Shown: piece by piece, positions 11,573-24,600 of the stretch | Numbering within the stretch: the stretch's first letter is position 1 | Layout of the letters: every line of letters begins with the position of its first letter | DNA from: Alisma plantago-aquatica | Lineage: Eukaryota; Streptophyta; Magnoliopsida; Alismatales; Alismataceae | DNA: 64,000 bases | Assembly (NCBI GenBank): GCA_963693085.1 | Contig: OY856412.1 | Span: forward strand, 1,062,412,744 to 1,062,476,743 | Direction: 5' to 3' | Program-made: the position numbers and the translations under genes | Notes under the pieces: model-generated | Told to the model about the DNA's origin: nothing | Database searches by the model: none | The model's input: the letters and a program-made list of their open reading frames with translations, nothing else

Positions 11573-14500
11573 TAGGAATTTTTCCCTCAAAATTCAACAA
11601 TCAAACAAACAAACAATTCAGGATAAGACTTTTCCATGTCCATCAACGGCCCCTATGTGGCTTTACCTTACCCATGGCGCTTCCAAAGAACCTTTATCAT
11701 CACATATTCTTTTCTCTGAGTTCTTTCATCCTGGCGTATATAAACTGCACAGGTGACTCAGGCCATTTCAGCCTCCCTTGGGCTCACTAGGTTCATTGTT
11801 CAGCACATGGTCTAGGTATCTTACATAGTGCTCACATGGAACTCATCACACATTACTTTATCCTGAGGGGTAAGGTCAAACTTAACCTTCTCCACCAAAC
11901 ATGTCCAAAAGAACCCATGCATCGGGGGCTCATCTCTCTTAACTATAACTTAGAGGGGTCGGATTTTCATGTCACATATTCTCCCACAGTGAACTGCATG
12001 TCAGTCTACCTTGCATCTGCTCACGACTTTCGTCATCTCTAGGCTCCTTTCAGCCATTGCATGCTCAAAGCAACTTCATTTACACGCACTATGGTCCTTT
12101 CACCAACATCACCTTACTGAAGTGGTGACCGAAACAACCTCCCTTACAGAGCTTCTTTAAATCCCGATACTGGCTATGGTGGTCATCATCACATCTTTCA
12201 TTGGACAAGAACTGTCTCTAGATATCACCCTGAACGAGCACACATGCTCTCATCAGACCCTCTAGTCTAGATCACACTAACCATTAGTTAGGGGTGATAA
12301 ATAGTACTAACATAGAGTTCTTCATGTACCTACTTCCACCTTTTGGAAGGAAAACTTTAGGTCAACTCAAGAACTTTTAAACTCATATCATGGTGTATCC
12401 ATCTCTCTCTCTCAGGTGTAGTTCAACCAAATCTGTCCCTCGACAGAACTCTTTCTTTCTCATGTCATCTAGGTAAGGTAATCCACCATAACCCATATTG
12501 TATCTTGACCTTCTTGGTCAAAGGGTGTCTTACCACAACATCCATAATGAAGAACTCCCACTCCCTCTCAGGGACTCTTTTATTCTCTATATCGATACAC
12601 TGGGTTACTGGTGTTCTTCCTTCACCTCCTGTCATGCATGGAAACATACCACATGCACTTCACCTCCAACATCCATAGTATTGCTACCACCCATAATCTA
12701 AGTAGTACTTATGGTGTATGGTGATTAAGATCATGATTTCCTGTATGTCATGATTCCTCAAGATTGATTCCTCGAACCCTAAACCACTCTCATCAGGGTT
12801 TCATCACATTCCCTTCCAGAGAAGTGCATCTGAGGCTCTACAACCATCCTTTCATCATATCATGTACTAGACTGGCTAACCAATCAATCATTTACTCGAT
12901 TAACTATTATTGGTATATCTGGGTACTGGCCAAACGTATCCCTTTTTCTCAACTTAAGGTTAGCCTAGCAACCTCAACTTTTTCTAGCTTCCAGCTAAAC
13001 TAGGCAGCTATATCTCCAGCAGAGCCTTCATTACCCCTTCCTATCCTTAGGTGTTAGGTAATGTCGAAGACATACACCTCCATGTATTATACTTATCATC
13101 TTATCTCAAAATCTAAATAGGTATTCATCAAGAATCTCTGAGCTCATCCTCATGGTGATCAAACTCAACCTTGGTTAACTTGCAAATTCCACATAGCTCC
13201 TGATAAAACATTCTCACAAGGTGATTATCTTAATACTCTTATCGTTAGTACACATCCATGTATCATTCACTCCACCAAGGTATGTTATCATCTTTTTCCT
13301 CATACCTTGTAGCAACGTTCCAACCCACCTCATCTTTTATCCTTGTTGTATGGCATGCGTACTGTCCCATCTCTCACTCCTATAACAAGAGGAAATAAGC
13401 ATTTGGTGGTCGTCCAAACACAAAGTTCTTCCTGTTCCAAGAGTAGAGATGATACATCCCACATTTCTAGTACACCTTCAATTCTAAGTTGAAACGTGCA
13501 ACTTATGTCCCCACATCACAAACATCAGGATATCAAAGTTACTTCCATGGAAAACTGGTCTCAAACCTACTTGGTCCAAGCACAATCCTTGGTCATCTCC
13601 TCTAGGCCTTTAGGGTGCCGACACCTTTGGGGTCATCCCTCTTCCTTCATGCATCCAGAGAGTGTCCTACTCATCTACCCTTTGGATCCCATGAGTTCAT
13701 GAAGGTGATCAATCTCCTAACCCAAGGCCCTCAGACAATGATAGTTGTTACCTCCCGACCCTATGGTCATGTGCACTAGGGAATTAGGCAACTCCTACTT
13801 CCATCGGTATTATCCCTACCTGACCCTAGGATAGACTTATGATTCTCTTATAGTACATGTTCAACTTAGATCCTTACCCAAGCATTCATCATCTCTCTTC
13901 CTGCATTCATGCGCTGACTTTCATCCTTCCATAGGGATCATGGCAACCTGCCTATCTTGGTCAAGCCCCATGTCGGTTACCTCCATGGTAACACATCCAC
14001 AAGAACATAGAGATGGTTATCTGTGAGTCTATAGGTTCATTCTTATGCCGTGTACTATTCACTTAGCTTCTCAGGATCCTATGAAACCTCCTTAGGTTAC
14101 CTCAAAACCAAACAAGCTGGTAAACTCCTACCAAAGGGTCCCTCTCCCAGGATGGGAGGAAACTACACCTTGATAACAAAGGTCACAAGCGTCCCTAGGG
14201 TTTACATTCACATGAGCATGCTTAAACCAACAACTACCAAAGCACAAGCGTACCTTCTATACCATGCTAGGTCACACTTGTTCTCATCCTCAACATTAGA
14301 CCAACTTAAATGTGAGGGGTTCATCACACATACCCTTAACTTAAGGGGTTTCCTTTCCCTCTACACACGAGGAGTATCATGCTCGAAACTATAGAGACCC
14401 AAATCTCATCATGAGGATTGGATACACTGCTTCCCCTGTTAGGCCTAGGAACCCTAGGTTCTCCTTTGGGTATCCCACTGCATGCTCATTCTCTAAACCA

Positions 14501-15914
14501 TGAATCAAGCATGTCCAAGGTATGTCATGTACTCCCATGATCCTTTTATATGAGCACCGCCTCAGAGTTGAGTCCTCCTCAAGAACAACCAACTTGGTAT
14601 AAAGCCTCACAACTTGCTACTTAAACCTCCCCAGGGTCTAAGGCACTCTTTGTCTCCACTTAGTAGGTAAACACCAATAGCATAGGCACATAGGTACCAG
14701 AGGCATTACTCTCTCTTTAGGGTTTGGTTCCTCTAAAGGACACCAAGATATCATCCATCTACAGGGATCAAGAATGAGGAAACCACTATCATCCACTTAG
14801 GTCGCATCATCCTCAACTCCCACTGTTCCTCATGTCTCAGAATCTAAGCTTCCAACTTTCTTGCATGAGTCCTGCTCTCTCCAGAGCCAACCCTACAAAC
14901 AACCTTACTACGAGAGGTTCTCTCTCTCCAAGAGGGATCAAGCTCACAAGCATACCCCTACATGGTGAAGCCTATGCTTGCTCATGATTATCCATAGCTC
15001 TTTATGCTTATCTCGTAGGCTATTCCCTCGTACTTTCCTAGCCAAGGTTTCCAACTACTGCTCTCACCACTGACGTACTATGGGTGTCTACTATACCATT
15101 CTTATATAATCTCATGGGGTTACCATGGGTTCTTCTTTAACCTCATCAATGAAGGAGCCATCCTTCGCTCAAACATGCACGACCCTTCCCAGGGTTGGGT
15201 CGCTAGAGGTACTAGGTCATCCATGGCTCACACGTCATCCAAGGCATGTCCATCCAAACACCCAGTCAACCATGACATCCAACTCATCATGTCATCTCTC
15301 TCTCTAACCTTCACTTAGGGTTAGGGTTAACATCATCCTCAAAGGATGTGCCAGGTCTCTACTTTTAATGGAGGTCTCTACCCCCAAGACTAACTCTCTC
15401 TACTCATCCTCCTGCCAAGGAGGTCTATCTTCAGGTCTCTCCTGAAGGCAATGACAACTTATGTCATACGACCTAAGCATGTATCCATTCTTTAATTTGC
15501 GCTTAATCTATTAAGCTTATGCCCATGACATCTTATTTACATGCTTTTCATTAATTTGGTGGGGGATTCCTTACTCCTTATCAACCTTACCCATACCTCA
15601 AGAGGGTGAGGAGAAGAGAGGAAACCCTAATCCTTAAGGTCCTTAATGGAATTTAAGTTGAGAAGGGATGAATAAGATGAGAGAGTCCTAAAGGTATCTT
15701 ATTTCGAATCATACCCTAAGACTTTGGCCAGGCAGTCACACGGATCCGGGAGTCCTCGTATTCCGACTAGCGGTGTGGAGGAAAATATTGCCAACCCCCA
15801 GATGTGATCCTTTTCTAGACACCTCAATCTTTCGGATAATCCTCTAATAACTCCCTTGGGTTCTACATAATTTGTAAAATTTAGTAATTATTAAAGATTA
15901 AATGAGGAACCTAT
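11573..15914 (-). other. Decayed internal region of the Gypsy element
   Basis: About 4.3 kb with no open frame longer than 114 residues on either strand. Only the integrase segment near 12.4-12.7 kb can be recognised. The interior is shorter than a complete gag-pol (about 4.5-5 kb with untranslated parts) and full of stops. I could not identify gag, protease, reverse transcriptase or RNase H with confidence. Confidence 0.55.
12400..12690 (-). pseudogene. Gypsy integrase fragment, frameshifted
   Basis: On the minus strand, around 12600-12650, the frame reads a cysteine followed by (stop)QEVKEEHQ, matching the end of the HHCC zinc-binding module (C-x2-CQQVK-x-EHQ) of Gypsy integrases. After a frame change it reads PEREWEFFIMDVVVRHPLTK and then YGLWWI. 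This corresponds to the conserved P-E/Q-W-K-W-E-x-I-x-M-D-F-V-x-G-L-P opening of the catalytic core, including its first aspartate. Several frame changes and stops show it is dead. This is the main evidence that the element is Ty3/Gypsy. Confidence 0.7.
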
Positions 15915-15926
15915 GCTCTGATACCA
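15915..15926 (-). other. Primer-binding site (tRNA-Met) of the Gypsy element
   Basis: GCTCTGATACCA on the + strand is the complement of TGGTATCAGAGC, two bases from the right LTR. It fixes the minus orientation. Confidence 0.92.
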
Positions 15927-15928
15927 AT

Positions 15929-18734
15929 TGTAATGACCCTGCCTCCCGGTAACCCCCAATTAAGAGAGACCGAAAGGTCAGAGCTGTTACCAATAATCCC
16001 AGATCAAAGGTTCGACAAATAATCAATAACAATTAATAAACTTTACCAACTAAGCTGAAAATTGGTATGAAATAAAACTTTGCTTACCTTTTAAAAAATG
16101 GGATTTCTAAACTTCTATCCATGAAGATACTAATCTAACTAATCCTCTTGTGCACGTCAATTCTCATTTAATTCCGCATATGCCACTTTACTGTTTGTTC
16201 TTTTCATTTGTACCTAAAACGCCGACAAACAAAACGTCGGTCAGCAAGAAGCTGGTATGTGGGGAAAACAATAATCATGCAACTATAATAACAATATAAT
16301 CATGCAATTAATCATTTAACAATCAAGATTACATTTTAAGCCATACAACTCAATCCATACATATTCTCGAACTCTGGGTTGTCCCTGCAGTGGACATGGA
16401 TACCACCTCTCTTTTAGGTTCATAGGGTAATAGAGTCGCATGGCACTACCCGAAGATAGCCCAATATATAACTCAATGTGACTTGATGGTCCTACCTCAA
16501 TGGTAGCCATGTACTAAGTCATCCATAGACCTGATGGACCTATCCAATAGGTAGCCATGTACTAGGTCTTCCTCTGACCTGATGGACCTACCCATAGGCA
16601 GCCATGTACTAGGTCAACTATAGTGCCACAGAGAGAACCAGGATCTAATCTTGTAGGCATATATCCTTTGTGATAGTCATAGCCACATTATAGTTTGCAT
16701 GAACTAAATTCATCCAACAGTTTATTTCAAGTCATCGGTGAAAATTTCGGAAAACCTCGGAAATCTATCTCGAGATATTCATAAGTGTAACCACATAACT
16801 TTGGTTGCAGATTTCAAGACAGAATCAAATATGTAGAGAAACCCAATCAAGCAAGCAATGAGGAAGAGAAATCCTGAAATAAAAGTACCAATTTCATTTT
16901 ATTAATATTTATCCAATTTCATCACATTACTTAGGATTTCAATTCCAATTTTAGGGTTTATTTGGAAATTAGGGTTTTTACCTCCTCTTTCAATATTATG
17001 ATCCTTAATTTATCACAACTACATGAAACCCCTAATTTCTCATTATAGCACATCTTTATCAAGTTTAGAATCTTTATTAAGCATCTGATTTCCTTATTCC
17101 AAATGAATATGGTTTTTATCCCCTTTTATCCCAAATTAGGGTTCCCATATAGATTAACCTTCTTTTATGGATTACAACTCTAATTTAGGCATCTTTGCAT
17201 TCAAAACGGATAATCAAACCAATTTATCATTAACAGGGTTAAACTTATCAATTTGACCCATTAACACACCCTTTCTACTCAAATAGGGTTCTTCATCACT
17301 TTTAAAAGCACATTATTAGCAAATTTAGGCACTTTTGCAAAACGGAGTGGAACTAGGTTTTGAAAGTATTTTTATCAGATTCCTTGTATTTTTTTACATA
17401 ACTTTCATGTATAAAGTTTTCCCATATGAGGTTCCTAGCTATTACTACGAATTTTGCAAAGAAAACCCTTTTTCCTGAATATTCAACAGAGAGGCGAAAT
17501 TACCAAAATTGTCGATCGTTGGATCGATGCGCCGCTAGACCTCTGATCGATCCGACGCTCCGCAATGGCCGACTCCAATAATGGAGTCACGCGCTCTACC
17601 GCTCCCTGCCAAGTGTTGGATGACCTTGTCCACGGTAGACCCTTGATCAAACTCTCCTCGTCAGATCACGCCACTAACCTATCAATTTTGGCGCGCCGAC
17701 CATGGGACGTCTGAGCTTGTGATAGATCACGGTGGTCCAGAATCCCATGGCCCTCGTGCATCATCCACCTTACTTCTCTAGCTTTCAATGCGGCAGCGCC
17801 GCGACGGTTCCCTCGCCGGAGCTAATACAATCGAGAGATAGAGAGGGATATTGGACTTGGTAATCAAGCCGTTCGTGATCGTGGAGAGTCGAGGGATTGA
17901 GTGGTGCCCTTATATAGGCAGTGGGAGGTCCCTATCTGGGTTCCCAATCCTCGACAAAACGGGTGACCTTGCCCAATTGGGCATTTTTCCTATTCATGAT
18001 AGAAACTCTCCAAAGTGGGGTCGAGCAGCTTCATCCCTCTCTCCCGAATTCAAAGAAGAGTTTTCCAAGGTTGCTCGTGCATCAGAATCCAAGAAATCCA
18101 GGGAATAAAAATCCTTGTCGTGGCTACAGTCCTCTTCCCATTGGGACTTGGACGATGAGCAGCGCCCGTTGGATTGGAATCCAAGGGCCCTCATCAGGCG
18201 TGTTAGATCAAAAGGGAAATAAATCCTCAATTAAATGATATTCTTGAGAAATTCATAACTCTCAAACGGTAACTCCTTTCCTACTCAAATATTGAGGGAA
18301 ACTCAATTATAGTTTTATCTTCCATCCTACAAAATTTGAAGTTATTATCTCAAAAGTACGATCCCTTTTCTTGGTTTGCAAGTTATCATTTAATTTCTCA
18401 TATTTACCATACCTTTTCTATTCCCTTTATCATTATTTCCCAATTCTGAGTTCCTTGAACCCCAAGAAATCCCTTAAACTCAAAATCCTATTTTTGGGAA
18501 TTATTTCTTAGCCTTTTGCTTTATTTTCTTATGTACTCCTTATCCAATTGAATTTCCTTTTCTTTTTCCTTCAATTGGACTCAATGGCCAATAAGGCCCA
18601 ATTAGCAAACACACAAGCTATCAAACACAAAAATCCATTCAAATCAACTCATCACATCAATCACGGATTTCATTTATCTTTAAAAAGGAGATTCAAAATC
18701 TCATTAAATATTTTGGAGAACTGGGGTTATAACA
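15929..18734 (-). repeat. 5' LTR of the 9.97-kb Gypsy element
   Basis: 2806 bp, closely similar to the left LTR over its whole length, with small indels. Confidence 0.9.
17909..17916 (-). promoter_or_regulatory. TATA box in the 5' LTR
   Basis: TATATAAG on the minus strand, 818 bp from the LTR start, in the same context as in the 3' LTR. The promoter is conserved although the coding region is not. Confidence 0.65.
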
Positions 18735-18949
18735 GACTTGGAGATAGGTTCTATTATCTTGTATTTTGGTTACAACTTGAAAGTCAAAACTATTGATGAA
18801 ATCAAAAGTCATGTCATGTGCAAAGGGATTGTACAAGAATATACATAATGGTATTGTCATGAATATATTCCTACTATGATATCAATAAATTTTGATAATA
18901 GTACTTGTGTTGAAGAAGAAATTGGTGATGTTATTGATGTGAACAAGTG

Positions 18950-19851
18950 ATTCTGATGGACATGGTTGATGCAATGCTAGATAGTTGTGGGGTAAACCTT
19001 TCTGATCCACATTCCTCATTTTGAAAATTGTATATGATGTTGAGTGACTGTTATACATAGGTTGTACTAAGTTTACGAAGTTGAGCGGTGTTTATGACTT
19101 TATACTTTAAAGGCTAACTATATATGGAGTGACAAAATTGTCAAGTCACTATTCTTTTTGTTGAGAGAAATTCTTCATAAAGGAAATGAGCTTCCAATCT
19201 TAACGTATGAAACAAAGACAATGTTCTACCCATTGGGAATGGAGGCTATGAAGGAACATGCATGCCCAAATGATTGTACGTTTTTTCAAAAGGACTATGT
19301 TGATTTGAAAGGTTGCCTAAAATTTGGTGCGTTAGTGTACAAAATGATGATTTTAGGTAACACTAAAACTGGCTCACCTTTAAAGTTGGTGAGGTTTCTA
19401 TCTATAATACCACGGTTCCAAATTCTTTTTTTCCAATACCATGGGTGTACAAAATTTATCTTGGCATGCGTCTGATTCCCCATAATGGAAGAATTTTGAT
19501 TTGCTGTACCCTCGATTTTGTGAAAAAGTTAGGAATCTAAGATTTAAGCTTTGTAACTATAGGATGAATCCATATGACACATTAAAAATCTAGCAAGCAC
19601 TTGGCTTGTTATGGTTGTTCTACACAATCTTCCTCCCTAATTGCGAATAAAAAATAATACGTCATGTAGTTCTTGTTGATGTTAGGAACCAAAGAAACAT
19701 GAAATGATATTATTTTTTTGCTTGAACCTTCAATTGATGCCTTAAAGAAACTCCATGGAGAAGGTGTGATGACAAATGATACTTGGCATAGATAAACATT
19801 TTCTTATTTGCAAGATATGTTGTTTTGCACTATTAATGACTTTCCAACATA
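18950..19851 (+). pseudogene. CACTA TNP2-like transposase, left part
   Basis: Translated pieces match the En/Spm-type TNP2 transposase (Transposase_21 family): GCTKFTKLSGV, then LLREILHKGNELP, FYPLGMEAMKEHACPNDC, and finally LQDMLFCTINDFP at the LINE insertion point. In intact TNP2 proteins these occur in the same order ahead of the catalytic core. Stops and frameshifts interrupt it throughout (for example near 19470 and 19590). The pseudogene continues at 25839 after the LINE. The N-terminal limit is approximate, and the Gypsy element ends about 200 bp upstream. Confidence 0.85.
19835..19851 (+). repeat. LINE target-site duplication, left copy
   Basis: AATGACTTTCCAACATA, repeated exactly at 25822-25838. 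It encodes the DFPTY segment of the interrupted TNP2. Confidence 0.9.
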
Positions 19852-19886
19852 ATATCACAAATAAAAACTAGGGGTACTGTAGAACA

Positions 19887-21618
19887 ATGACGGGGCGTGA
19901 AGGGGAGGGCGGCGGTGACCCAGGTGATCAGGGAGGAATGATGGAAACCCTAGCTGTAAATGGAAGCAATCAGATCGTCACACTGTGGAAAGATCATGAG
20001 GAAATCCTATGCATCCAGCTACGCAGATCAACCTACAAAAAGTTGTCATGAACTTCACGTATAAGGGGATGCGGGGTAAACCCCAAGAAGAAGACGTTGG
20101 TGGTGCAAAAATGATGGATACTAATTCAATCCAACTGATCCAAAGCCACATGGACGATGGTAACCCTTTCGTAGCGGAGGGGCACATAGTGACGCAATCC
20201 AAGACCTTCAAGTAGGCAGCGATCGGAGGAAGCGGGGATGGCAGAATAAACCCGATCTTCATCGATGATGAACCATAGGAACTAATCAATCCTGAAGACA
20301 TTGAGCTAGTGTACGAGAAAGGAATCCCAAAGATTTACGTGGTACCGAAAGATGAGGAAATCATTAGAAAACCGTTTAGGTATGTGGTCATCGTCAAACT
20401 GATAAATAGGCACGTCGGCTTCCTCACAATGGTGGACAGACTAAAACTTCTGTGGAAACCAGCAGGGCATTTCGAGCTTTATGAATTAACAGAGCAATAC
20501 TATGTGGCCCAATTTTATAGTCACACAGATCAATAAGATGTCCTGACTAAAGGACCATGGTCGTTGTTCAGAAGCTGCCTCATGGTTTGGCCATGGGACG
20601 GCTATTTTGAACCTCACAAAGGGCTGTCGGATCAGATAGTAACATGGATCAGGGTAATTGGCCTTCCTATACACTACTATAACAGGTAAATGTTTGATCG
20701 TATAGGGCAGGCAGTGGGCACACTTGTCCGCACAGATGACCACTCACTTAAACGAACATGCAGTCGATTTTCTCATCTTGTTGTTGAGATTGATACATCC
20801 AAGACAATACATCCAACTATAATTATTAATGGCAGGGAGTACAAATCGAATATGAATCTCTGCTGAACATGTGTCTAAAATGTGGTAAATTGGGACACAG
20901 CCAAGAAATCTGTGCAGGACCTGACAGGTCACCGGAGTCACCCAATACTGAACCCATGGCAGATGAGGTGGGTATACGATGGCTAGAGGAGGAGGAGAAG
21001 TGGCAGGTTTACTACGGGAAGAATATATGTACTAGAAGGCCACAAAGGAATAAGGAGGGCAGAAAGAACAGTGTGTCTGCTGAAAATTAGCCGAACAAAT
21101 TCCAACTGCTCGATGAAGAAGCGACTGTTGAAGACATTGTCGCCCAGGAAATGGGAGCACAGGAGCAGACATTGAACAACGAGGACCCTAGGGGACCGAA
21201 GGTATGGAGAAAAAAGCAATGACACAATGTGGAACCTGATGTTTCATCATGTACAGAACCTGTTGGAGTGGAAGCGAAGAAAGGTACTCATGAAAATATA
21301 GTGCCCGAGAAGACCACTGAAGAAGCATCTCACACTGTAGTAATGTCGGTGGGGGAGGAGGTTATTCAAGGCAGACCTGCAGTCACACCTAGGGGTCAAT
21401 AGGGAATACCTGCGGCAGCTACACCAAACTCGATTGACAGAGAAAAGACTAACAGTGGGGTGAAAGACACTGCGGTTGGATCAAGGAGAAAAGCTAAAGA
21501 AAAGAACGTACAACAGGGTGCTTACAGCCCCCAAAAATCCTAAGCTTATGGAACGAGAAGTAAGAGAAAGCATGGTGGTGAGGAGCAAGAGGAGCCTGTG
21601 ATCCCTCCTTCCAACTAA
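19887..21618 (+). pseudogene. LINE ORF1 (DUF4283, zinc knuckle), disrupted
   Basis: The likely start ATG is at 19887 and the stop TAA at 21616-21618, after PPSN. ORF1 proteins of plant LINEs bind the element RNA and chaperone it in the ribonucleoprotein. The DUF4283 part is visible at about 20309-20860: KPFRYVVIVKLINRHVGF, GPWSLFRSCLMVWPW, and WIRVIGLPIHYYN with a stop right after. A C-x2-C-x4-H-x4-C knuckle (CLKCGKLGHSQEIC) lies at 20872-20913, followed by a charged tail. There are frame changes near 19990-20300 and in-frame stops at about 20535, 20690 and 20865. Confidence 0.85.
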
Positions 21619-21632
21619 TCTTGTTCAGTTTT

Positions 21633-24600
21633 ATGATTAATTCCTTAGCCTGGAACATCAAAGGGGCCAGCAAAAAAAATGATGGGCTCTCGTTGAAGCA
21701 TCTTGTTAAGCAGAACAACATAAAGATCGTCTCTATTTCTAAACTGTGTATCTCAAGTGAACAGGCTCAGGTCATGATACAGATCTTGTTTTTTCTAGTT
21801 CTCATCACGTGGAGGCATGAGGTTTTTCAAGAGGTACCTAGGTTCTATGGAATGAAGCTGATTGCAATGTCAGAATTATCTCAAGTCATAAATATTATAT
21901 CCATTGTTGCATCAACGACGAGGTCTATTTCACGTTCATCTACGCCTCACAAAACCTTGGTGGAAGGCAGGTTCTTTCGGACCATCTTATACAAATTAGC
22001 CAAACCGTCAATAAGCCTTGAATCACAATGGGAGATTTCAATTGCATGTCAAACCCGTCTGAGAAGATTGGCAGCAATAGATTTAACTTATCTGAATCAA
22101 CTCACTTCAATAATGCACTGGTATAGGCAGGTTTAACTGATATAGGTTGTTCTGGCTTCAAATTCACGTACAAAAAAACTCTTCTATGAACGACTGGATA
22201 GAGTTGTAGCCAACTCAGAGTGGCTCAGACTATTTCCTAACCACTGCTGCATCACACTCCCAAGAATAGGGTCAGATCATCACCCAATAGTTTTCATCAA
22301 CAAGCGCACAGGAAGTCATACTAACTGATTCAAGATGAAAGCTTCTTGGCAGAATCAACATGAGTTCCTCGGTCTGTTAGAAACCATATGGGACACTTCT
22401 ATAGATTTTCACATTGCCTTAGATGATGTCAAGCAACCGATCACCAAATGGGTCACCGGCTGCAGGAAAAAAATCAACAATGAGAAGGAATCTTGCCTTC
22501 GGTCAATCACCAATTTATAGAAGAAGTTGGAAGCTTGCAATGATATTGACAAGGACCGAACATGTAACCAAAAGGTACTGGAATTTGAAGGCATATTGGC
22601 CAAAGAAGAATGTGACTGGAAGCCGCAAAGTCACGTCCATTGGCTACGTGAGGGAGACAATAATACGAAATTCTACCATGCTTTTGTTAGCAACAGAAGG
22701 AGAACCAATAAAGTCACCACTCTTCAAGATGAAAGAGGACAATGGATATCTGATCCACTGAACGTAAAGACCCATGTTTCATATCAATTTCAAAACCTTT
22801 TTACAGCAATCACCTCACCTAATACGATAGCTATGGCCAATGTACCAGCGTGTTTCAGAATGTTGAATACACACCTATGGAGTATGAAGTCTGGAGGATT
22901 ATAAAAAAACTCAGTGTTGTTCAAAGCCACTGGACCCGACGGTACTGACATGTACTTCTTTAAAAGCAACTAAAGGTGATTCGTAATTTTTTTCTAAAGT
23001 CTATCAGAAGTATGATCAATGGCGACCCTTTTCCAGAATGGATGGGTGACTCTAGCATTGTTCTTATTCCCAAAATGAAGAGAAGTATGATCAATGGAAA
23101 CCCTTTTCCAGAATGGATGGGTGACTCTAGCATTGTTCTTATTCCCAAAACGAAGCATCCTATTAACTACAATCAATTAAGGCCCATTACTCTCAATAAT
23201 AATTGCATGAAACTTGCATCTAAGGTGGCGGTTGAACGAGTTAAGAAATTCATTTCGTTGTGGATAGCTCCAGTTCAAACAAGCTTTGTACCTGGTAGAT
23301 CAATTTCTGACAACATCATTATTGTTCAAGAAGTTATCCATAATATGAGAAGAGCATCATGTTCTCCATAGATGGCGATCAAAGTAGACCTCTCTAAAGC
23401 TTATGACCGTATGTCTTAGTCCTTTATTTAAGATACACTAAACAAAATGTCCTGGCCTACTAACATCAAGCGGTACATTATGAACTCACTCCACACAGGG
23501 AACACCAGTATTATCTTCAATGGAGAAGCACAACATCCGTTCAAAGCTACCCAAGGCATGTGACAAGGCAACCCAATGTCTCCTTATTTTTTTGCCCTGT
23601 ATATGGAACATTCATTCAACTCATCAACAAATGCGTGGAGGATAAGGAGTGGAAACCAATCAAGGTTGCCCAACAAGGCCTAAGGATATCTCACATATCC
23701 TTTGCGGATGACATTGTTATTTTTGCCAAAGCATCCGTGAACCAAATTAAGGTTATCAACGAATGCTTTAAACTTTTTAAAGAAGCTTCTGGGCAAAGGA
23801 TATCAGTGGAAAAATCAAGGATTTTCTTTTCTACTTCTGTGTCTAACCAAACGAGACAGGACATTTGCTCCGCTAGCAAGATTCCTGAGACGAATGATTT
23901 GGGAAGATATCTAGGCATACCCATTCTTCATAAAACGATCACCATAGACACTTACTCTTTCATTGTTTCTAATGTGGAGTCCAGGATCAATGGTTGGGCT
24001 GCTAAAACCTTATCTTTTGCAGGATGAACCTGCTTAGCAAAGATTGTTCTTACGGCCCTACCCACATATGTGATGTAGACAACAACAATACCTAGTGGAG
24101 TGTGCTCTAAGTTGGATAAAATAGTACACAATTTTATATGTGGAGGAGGACATAAGGCAAGACCAATCTCTCTAGTATCATGGAAGAAGGTTTGCACTGG
24201 TATGAATGAAGGAGGACTAGGTGTTCGCTCTATGGTGGACTGGAACAAAGCCCTCTTATGGAAACACTCTTGGAGGTATCTCAATGAAAGATCAGAGATT
24301 TGGAGTGAATGCCTGAAGAAGAAATACAAGAACTATGATGAATCATGACCTACTAATGCCACTCCTTTCTGGAGACAGCTCCATATGGGATTATCTTTCG
24401 TCAAGAGTCATTGCACCAAAACTATCAATGATGGGGAAACGACTATGTTATGGCATGATCCCTGGGTACCGGTGTTCGAGAACCTGGAGGAACACATGGT
24501 ACACACGATTGAAGATGATATTACTGATATGAAAGTTGCTAGCCTAGTGAACCTAGAAGGCAAGTGGGATAGAGATTTCCTCAGCTGCTACGTACAATAG

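Larger units (their letters stand above)
8768..18734 (-). mobile_element. Ty3/Gypsy retrotransposon with 2.8-kb LTRs, non-autonomous
   Basis: Direct LTRs at 8768-11558 and 15929-18734 enclose a 4.37-kb interior. The 5-bp target duplication GACTT lies at 8763-8767 and 18735-18739. Orientation is minus: the tRNA-Met primer-binding site abuts the right LTR and a purine tract abuts the left LTR. The interior keeps only traces of integrase, with stops and frameshifts throughout, and no long open frame. The two LTRs are nearly identical by eye, so it transposed relatively late although its coding region is ruined. That suggests movement in trans by a related element. Chromovirus-type Gypsy is the most likely class from the integrase traces. 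Confidence 0.9.

Noticed and set aside
14050..14610. Genes in the interior of the 9.97-kb element
   Set aside because: The open frames of 73-114 residues on both strands match nothing I know and lie in a decayed retroelement interior.
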